Part shown: positions 59,743 through 64,000 of the stretch, piece by piece
Layout of the letters: every line of letters starts with the position of its first letter
Position numbering within the stretch: position 1 is the stretch's first letter
NCBI GenBank assembly: GCA_963747535.1
Contig: CAVVFX010000006.1
Coordinates: forward strand, 992,001-1,056,000
Length of the DNA stretch: 64,000 nt
From: CAVVFX01 sp963747535
Lineage (GTDB): Bacteria > Acidobacteriota > Terriglobia > Bryobacterales > Bryobacteraceae
Direction of reading: 5' to 3'
Made by a program: the position numbers and the translations under genes
Notes under the pieces: model-generated
Told to the model about the DNA's origin: nothing
Database searches by the model: none
What the model saw: only the letters and a program-made list of their open reading frames with translations

Positions 59743-62700
59743 ATGTATTTAGAAATTCGTAAAGTAAAATGGGGAGCGGCCGCCCTTGTGTGCGCGGCAG
59801 CCGCGATAATCAATTTAGCCGTGCCCAGCGCCTTCGCGCAGCAGGTCGCGGTATCGCAAATAGCAGGAAGTGTCACCGACCCAAGCGGTCAGGCAGTCGC
59901 CGGCGCGCAGGTCAAAATGGTTGAAACCGACAAGCAGGAGCCCCACGTAACCACGACGGACGCTACCGGCAGATACGAGATTGGCGCTCTGCCTGCTGCC
60001 GAGTACTGGCTGGAAGTCAGCGCACCGGGGTTCAAGACATACATCCAAAAAGGAATCATTCTACAGGTGGCGCAAAACCCCACCCAGAATGTAAAGTTGG
60101 ACATCGGCGCGGTTTCCGAGAGTATCGAAGTCACCGGCAACGCGGCGATGGTCGAGACGAAAGACAACTCGATTTCTCAGGTCATCGAATCGCAGAAGAT
60201 TATGGATTTGCCGCTCAATGGCCGCAATCCGACCCAACTGCTGATGTTGCAGGGCGCTGGTACCCAAACCGCGCCGACGGGTTCTGATTTGACGGGCAGT
60301 AAAAACATGGGCGGTTCCAACGCGTCCGGTACATTTTCGGTGGCAGGCAGTCAAGCCAACGGTATCAACTTCCTGCTGGACGGCGGCGACAACAATGATG
60401 CGTTCAGTAACGTGAACCTTCCGATACCGTTTCCCGACGCTATCGAGGAATTCAACGTGCAAACCAATGGGCTACCGGCTCAATATGGGTTGCATCCGGG
60501 CGGCGTGGTCAATATCGTGACCAAGTCCGGCGCCAATGCGATCCACGGCGACCTGTTCGACTTTCTCCGTAACGGCGACTTGAATGCCCGGCAGAAAGCC
60601 ACCCCGACTCGCGATTCGCTGAAACGCAACCAGTTTGGCGGCACCGTCGGCGGCAGAATCATCAAGGACAAGTTGTTCTACTTCGGCGGTTTTCAGGGTA
60701 CCCGGCAACGTTCCAATCCCGCTACTAATATCGCCTACGTCCCCACCACTGCCGCTCTTAATGGCGACTTCAGCGTACTCGACGGCAGCAAAGCGAATGG
60801 CGGCTGCCTCTCAGCGAACCGGCAATTGAAAAATGTGGCAGGGACGCCGTATCCCAACAATCAGATTCCGGTTTCTACGTTCGATCCGGCGGGTTTCAAG
60901 CTGGCATCCACTTACCTGCCGGCTCCTTTCAACTCCTGCGGTGAGGCTTATTATGGGTACCTGTCCAACAACCCGGACAACCAATGGATCGGCCGCATGG
61001 ACTACGCGGTCAGCCCCAAGCAAAACCTTTACGGGCGCTATTACATTTACGATTTCACGGCTGAATCGTTGTTCGATGGTAAGAATGCTTTGACCACCGG
61101 CACGGCGGGCAACCAACAGCGATCCCAGACCATGACTTTTGGCGACACCTACACCTTCACGCCCAGTATTTTGAACTCGTTTCACGCCACCTTCGACCGC
61201 CGCAAGAACAACCGTGGCGATGCCCTGAATCTGTTCAGTCCTAAGGACCTTGGCGTCAATATGTATGTCGCGATCCCGAACTACACGCAGGTCACCATCA
61301 GCGGCTTTTCAGGAGGCGGTTTCGCCATTGGTTGCGGCACCTGCGCTCCCGGTTTCTTCGATATCAACACTTACCAGATGGCGGACGACCTCACGTGGGT
61401 CAAGGGGAAGCACCAGATCGGTTTTGGTTTCGATCTGCGAAAAGACCAGTTCAACTCCGTCAACAACCAGCAGGACAATGGGCAGTTCACGTTTAACGGC
61501 ACCACGACCGGCGATGGACTCGCGGATCTGTTGATCGGCCGCTTCTCCGGTCTGACCGACGGCAACGCGCTTTCCGATTACCTGCGCCAGACGGTCTTTG
61601 CCGCCTACGTGCAGGACAACATCCACGCCACCAACCGCCTGACCATCAACGTTGGCGTTCGCTGGGAGCCCTCCAACCCCGCATATGACAAGCAGGGGCG
61701 CGGCAATCAGTTCAGTTGGCCGCTCTTCGACGCGAATGTCCACAGCACCGAATTTCCTACGGCTCCGGCTGGTCTGATCTTCACCGGCGACCCTCAGAAC
61801 AAGAATGGCTACCCCCTCACCGACGCCCATTGGGCACTTTTCTCGCCACGCGTCGGCTTGGTTTACGATCCCAAGGGTGATGGCAAGCAAACCATCCGTG
61901 CGTCATTCTCCATGATGCATGAGACCACTGAGCTCTTCTATCCGGAGCGCTGGACCACCAATCCTCCCTATGCGTCGTCAACCACCATCAACAGCGGGCA
62001 GTTCTCCCAAAACAGCGGGCCGTTCTCCAATCCCTTCCTCGGCTATGTTTCGCCGACCGGCCAGCCAGGAGATCCGTTCCCGGGCGTAGCGCTCTTCCCG
62101 GTTGGCGGAACGTATATCAGCCTTCCCCCCAACATTAAACCGACCTACGTAATGCAGTGGAACTTGAGCTACCAGCGCCAGTTGAATGCAAACTGGATGA
62201 TGAGCGCGACATACATCGGCAATCAGACACGTCACATTTGGGCTTCGACCGACGTCAACTACGCGGTTTACACGGGTTCTCCGACCACTTCGACCACCTC
62301 GAACACCGCTCAGCGGCGCCTGACGTACCTGGTGAACCCCTCACAGGGCCAGTACTACGGCGACATCGAGCAGACCGACGACGGGGCTGTAGCCGCGTAC
62401 AACGGCCTGCTCCTTAAGGTGGAGCACCGCCTGGCCAGCCATTTCACCGTCTTGTCAACCTTCACCTGGGGCCATTGCACCAGCGACTGGGATTTCGGCG
62501 GCGAACTGACCGGCCCGCTTTACCAGAACCCGCTCAATCGCAGCGCCGAGCACGGTGCCTGCAGTTTCGACCACCGGTTTAACTCCACCACTTCGCTGGT
62601 TGCTACCAGCGGCAGCATGGGCAGCAGCACCGCGCTCAAGATGATCACCAGAAACTGGCAACTCTCACCGATCTTCAGTCTGCTCAGCGGTGCGCCGCTC

Positions 62701-63099
62701 CAGATTTCTGACGGCGGGGTGGACAATTCCCGCAGCGGCCAGGGCGCCGACCGGCCCAACGTGGTTGCCCCGGGCAGCGTGATTCCGGCAAACCAGACCG
62801 TTACGGAGTGGTTTAACCCGGCCGCGTTTGCCGTCCAGCCGATCGGAACCTTCGGGAATCTCGGGCGGGATGCCGTCTATGGCCCGGGAACGATTCAGCT
62901 GGATGTGGCCTTGAGCCGTCTGTTTGAACTCTCCAAGGAAGGGCGCATCAAGCTCCAGTTCCGCGCGGACATATTCAACCTCATGAATCATGCCAACTGG
63001 AACAACCCCACTACCAGCATTACCAGTGGGACCTTCGGACAAATTACCGCGTTCGGCTCGCCGCGCATTATTCAGATGGCACTGAAGCTGTATTTCTAG
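59743..63099 (+). CDS. Oar-like TonB-dependent receptor with carboxypeptidase-regulatory domain
   Basis: The 1118-residue outer-membrane protein has a signal peptide (KWGAAALVCAAAAIINLAVP, then SAFAQ). An N-terminal CarboxypepD_reg-like domain follows (IAGSVTDPSGQAVAGAQVKM to GFKTYIQKGI), then a plug domain (GRNPTQLLMLQGAG, FLLDGGDNNDAFSNVNLPIP, EFNVQTNGLPAQYGLHPGGV) and a large beta-barrel ending in RIIQMALKLYF, an outer-membrane-type terminal Phe. It matches the Oar-like receptors greatly expanded in acidobacteria, presumed importers of plant oligosaccharides. No SusD partner is present, as is typical for this phylum. The regulator at 58294 is divergent from it. Confidence 0.92.
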   Translation: MYLEIRKVKWGAAALVCAAAAIINLAVPSAFAQQVAVSQIAGSVTDPSGQAVAGAQVKMVETDKQEPHVTTTDATGRYEIGALPAAEYWLEVSAPGFKTYIQKGIILQVAQNPTQNVKLDIGAVSESIEVTGNAAMVETKDNSISQVIESQKIMDLPLNGRNPTQLLMLQGAGTQTAPTGSDLTGSKNMGGSNASGTFSVAGSQANGINFLLDGGDNNDAFSNVNLPIPFPDAIEEFNVQTNGLPAQYGLHPGGVVNIVTKSGANAIHGDLFDFLRNGDLNARQKATPTRDSLKRNQFGGTVGGRIIKDKLFYFGGFQGTRQRSNPATNIAYVPTTAALNGDFSVLDGSKANGGCLSANRQLKNVAGTPYPNNQIPVSTFDPAGFKLASTYLPAPFNSCGEAYYGYLSNNPDNQWIGRMDYAVSPKQNLYGRYYIYDFTAESLFDGKNALTTGTAGNQQRSQTMTFGDTYTFTPSILNSFHATFDRRKNNRGDALNLFSPKDLGVNMYVAIPNYTQVTISGFSGGGFAIGCGTCAPGFFDINTYQMADDLTWVKGKHQIGFGFDLRKDQFNSVNNQQDNGQFTFNGTTTGDGLADLLIGRFSGLTDGNALSDYLRQTVFAAYVQDNIHATNRLTINVGVRWEPSNPAYDKQGRGNQFSWPLFDANVHSTEFPTAPAGLIFTGDPQNKNGYPLTDAHWALFSPRVGLVYDPKGDGKQTIRASFSMMHETTELFYPERWTTNPPYASSTTINSGQFSQNSGPFSNPFLGYVSPTGQPGDPFPGVALFPVGGTYISLPPNIKPTYVMQWNLSYQRQLNANWMMSATYIGNQTRHIWASTDVNYAVYTGSPTTSTTSNTAQRRLTYLVNPSQGQYYGDIEQTDDGAVAAYNGLLLKVEHRLASHFTVLSTFTWGHCTSDWDFGGELTGPLYQNPLNRSAEHGACSFDHRFNSTTSLVATSGSMGSSTALKMITRNWQLSPIFSLLSGAPLQISDGGVDNSRSGQGADRPNVVAPGSVIPANQTVTEWFNPAAFAVQPIGTFGNLGRDAVYGPGTIQLDVALSRLFELSKEGRIKLQFRADIFNLMNHANWNNPTTSITSGTFGQITAFGSPRIIQMALKLYF

Positions 63100-63288
63100 T
63101 TAGGGGCTTGTCAGAAAATAGCTACGCCATTCCGGAACCGCTTGCTTCCGGGAGCGGTTGGGTATTCGGAGACAGATACTTAGTCAGAAGTGGTTGTCAG
63201 TAAGTTGCGTTTTGTCAATGGGCAGGCGATTGTAAGTTAGTCGCCTGTCCATTTGTGTTTCTGCCCACCGCCGCGAGTCCGGCTGCAT
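63100..63288. terminator. Convergent gap with a stem-loop after the TonB receptor
   Basis: AACCGCT (about 63137) and AGCGGTT (about 63154) form a seven-base inverted repeat with a ten-base loop; it lacks a T-run and resembles the GACCGT/GGGAGCGG dispersed repeat. Further on, GCGATTGTAAGTTAGTCGCC brackets another weak stem. Either could end the receptor transcript. No gene is seen. Confidence 0.4.
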
Positions 63289-64000
63289 TCACTCGAAGCG
63301 ATAGCGCAGACCTTCGGCGACGGCGCGATAGCCGATCCGGCGGTAGATGGAGTTGGACGTGGGATTGCCCAAGTCCGTGTAAAGGATCACGCGATGGCCA
63401 TGGTCCCGGATGTGTCTCGATAGATCGCCAACGCAGGCCTCGGCGTAGCCGCGATTCCGCTCCGCTGGCGGCGTATAGACGAACGCCAGACGGACGACTC
63501 CTTCCACGCATCCCCGGCTGACCGCCATGGAGACGGGCTTGCCGTTCTGCCAGATCCACACCTGCCGTGCGGATACCCAACGCTCTACCTGGGACTCAGG
63601 ATCGCTCACGGTCACGCCAGCCTCCGACTCGAAGCCTCGCAGCCAGTCAATGACGACGCCCCGGTCATGGGAACCTGCGTTGCGCAACTCGCCGGCGACA
63701 GTGGGTTGTTCGCGTAGCTCCGTCAGTTCGTAGAGACGTTCTCCCCTAAACGGGGTCGCTGCCGATTTGCAGCGCTCCGTCCACTGACCGGCGAAGCGCG
63801 CCGCTGTGGCTGCCTCGCCATTCACGCCCGGGAGAACGATGCCTGCCTCCGCGACGGCATCCACGATGGCCGCGATGACTTTGGCGTCCATTACCGCGAG
63901 GTTGGCCGCGATGTTCAACGGCGATTGGAAGAGCACGCCGGCGACCTGACTGCCGTCCAGGGCAACCCAGTAGCGACCGGGTTCCTGGTGTGCAATGCGA
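63289..64000 (-). CDS. GNAT-family N-acetyltransferase (runs off right edge)
   Basis: The frame is open to base 64000, so the N-terminus is outside the window. The visible 236 codons include a first half with GRYWVALDGSQVAGVLFQSP and a second with the GNAT acetyl-CoA loop: VRLAFVYTPPAERNRGYAEA, where RNRGYA is the R/Q-x-x-G-x-A pyrophosphate-binding motif. LYTDLGNPTSNSIYRRIGYR is motif B, with the usual Asn and Tyr. It acetylates an amine; the substrate is not predictable. It is convergent with the TonB receptor. Confidence 0.88.
   Translation of the reverse strand, partial: RIAHQEPGRYWVALDGSQVAGVLFQSPLNIAANLAVMDAKVIAAIVDAVAEAGIVLPGVNGEAATAARFAGQWTERCKSAATPFRGERLYELTELREQPTVAGELRNAGSHDRGVVIDWLRGFESEAGVTVSDPESQVERWVSARQVWIWQNGKPVSMAVSRGCVEGVVRLAFVYTPPAERNRGYAEACVGDLSRHIRDHGHRVILYTDLGNPTSNSIYRRIGYRAVAEGLRYRFE

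Overview
The window reads as chromosomal DNA of a soil-type member of the Acidobacteriota, most likely the Bryobacterales/Solibacter lineage. That placement is inference. It rests on high GC, an Oar-like TonB-dependent receptor with a carboxypeptidase-regulatory N-terminus next to a membrane-anchored winged-helix regulator, a single-chain LptF-LptG fusion, secreted TldD-type proteins, a PEP-CTERM protein, Tat-targeted sugar-metabolism proteins, and many short dispersed palindromes between genes. No rRNA, prophage or CRISPR array is visible. One tRNA (Ala, anticodon CGC) is present.

Layout. 0-5.3 kb: truncated zinc alcohol dehydrogenase, TPR protein, tandem ThyX-like protein divergent from dUTPase, sensor histidine kinase, tRNA-Ala. 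5.5-8 kb: TatC and TatA/B-type genes with long low-complexity extensions and a 48-residue membrane protein. 8-13.5 kb: aldo/keto reductase, APC permease, quinone-oxidoreductase-like protein, motA-motB. 13.4-19.4 kb: two-PDZ protein, ECF sigma factor overlapping a zinc-finger anti-sigma factor that carries HEAT repeats, a divergent HEAT protein, two small zinc-ribbon proteins, a LysR regulator. 19.8-25.6 kb: an operon of two exported TldD/PmbA-type proteins, one with a degenerate metal site, and an LptF-LptG fusion. 25.8-29.7 kb: a proline-rich tail-anchored protein carrying about ten copies of an EFTRMF-type motif, then rpoD. 29.7-31.3 kb: repeat-rich non-coding stretch and nikR.

31.4-39.4 kb: DUF885 protein, a compact MITE-like element with perfect 20-bp inverted ends, an ISAzo13-type insertion sequence whose transposase is split at an A8 slippery run, an orphan LolD-type ATPase, clpC and a PaiB-like gene. 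39.5-46 kb: sugar cluster with lactonase-like propeller, mannonate-dehydratase-like barrel, Gfo/Idh/MocA oxidoreductase, zinc alcohol dehydrogenase and a GH39 glycosidase. 46-54 kb: S9 peptidase with an extra C-terminal domain, MscS channel, STGPKT-family protein, PEP-CTERM protein, radical SAM protein, SpoU/TrmH methyltransferase. 54-64 kb: secreted protein of unknown function, GH127 glycosidase coupled to a sugar isomerase-like gene, a frameshifted small gene, the membrane winged-helix regulator divergent from the TonB-dependent receptor, and a truncated GNAT acetyltransferase.

How parts fit together: dUTPase makes dUMP, the substrate class used by ThyX. TatBC would export the twin-arginine lactonase, barrel and Gfo/Idh proteins encoded 32 kb away. 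GH39, GH127 and the TonB receptor suggest growth on plant polysaccharides rich in pentoses. The most interesting unexplained signals are the EFTRMF-repeat protein, the exported TldD pair joined to LPS export, the HEAT-repeat anti-sigma factor, and the families of structured intergenic repeats.
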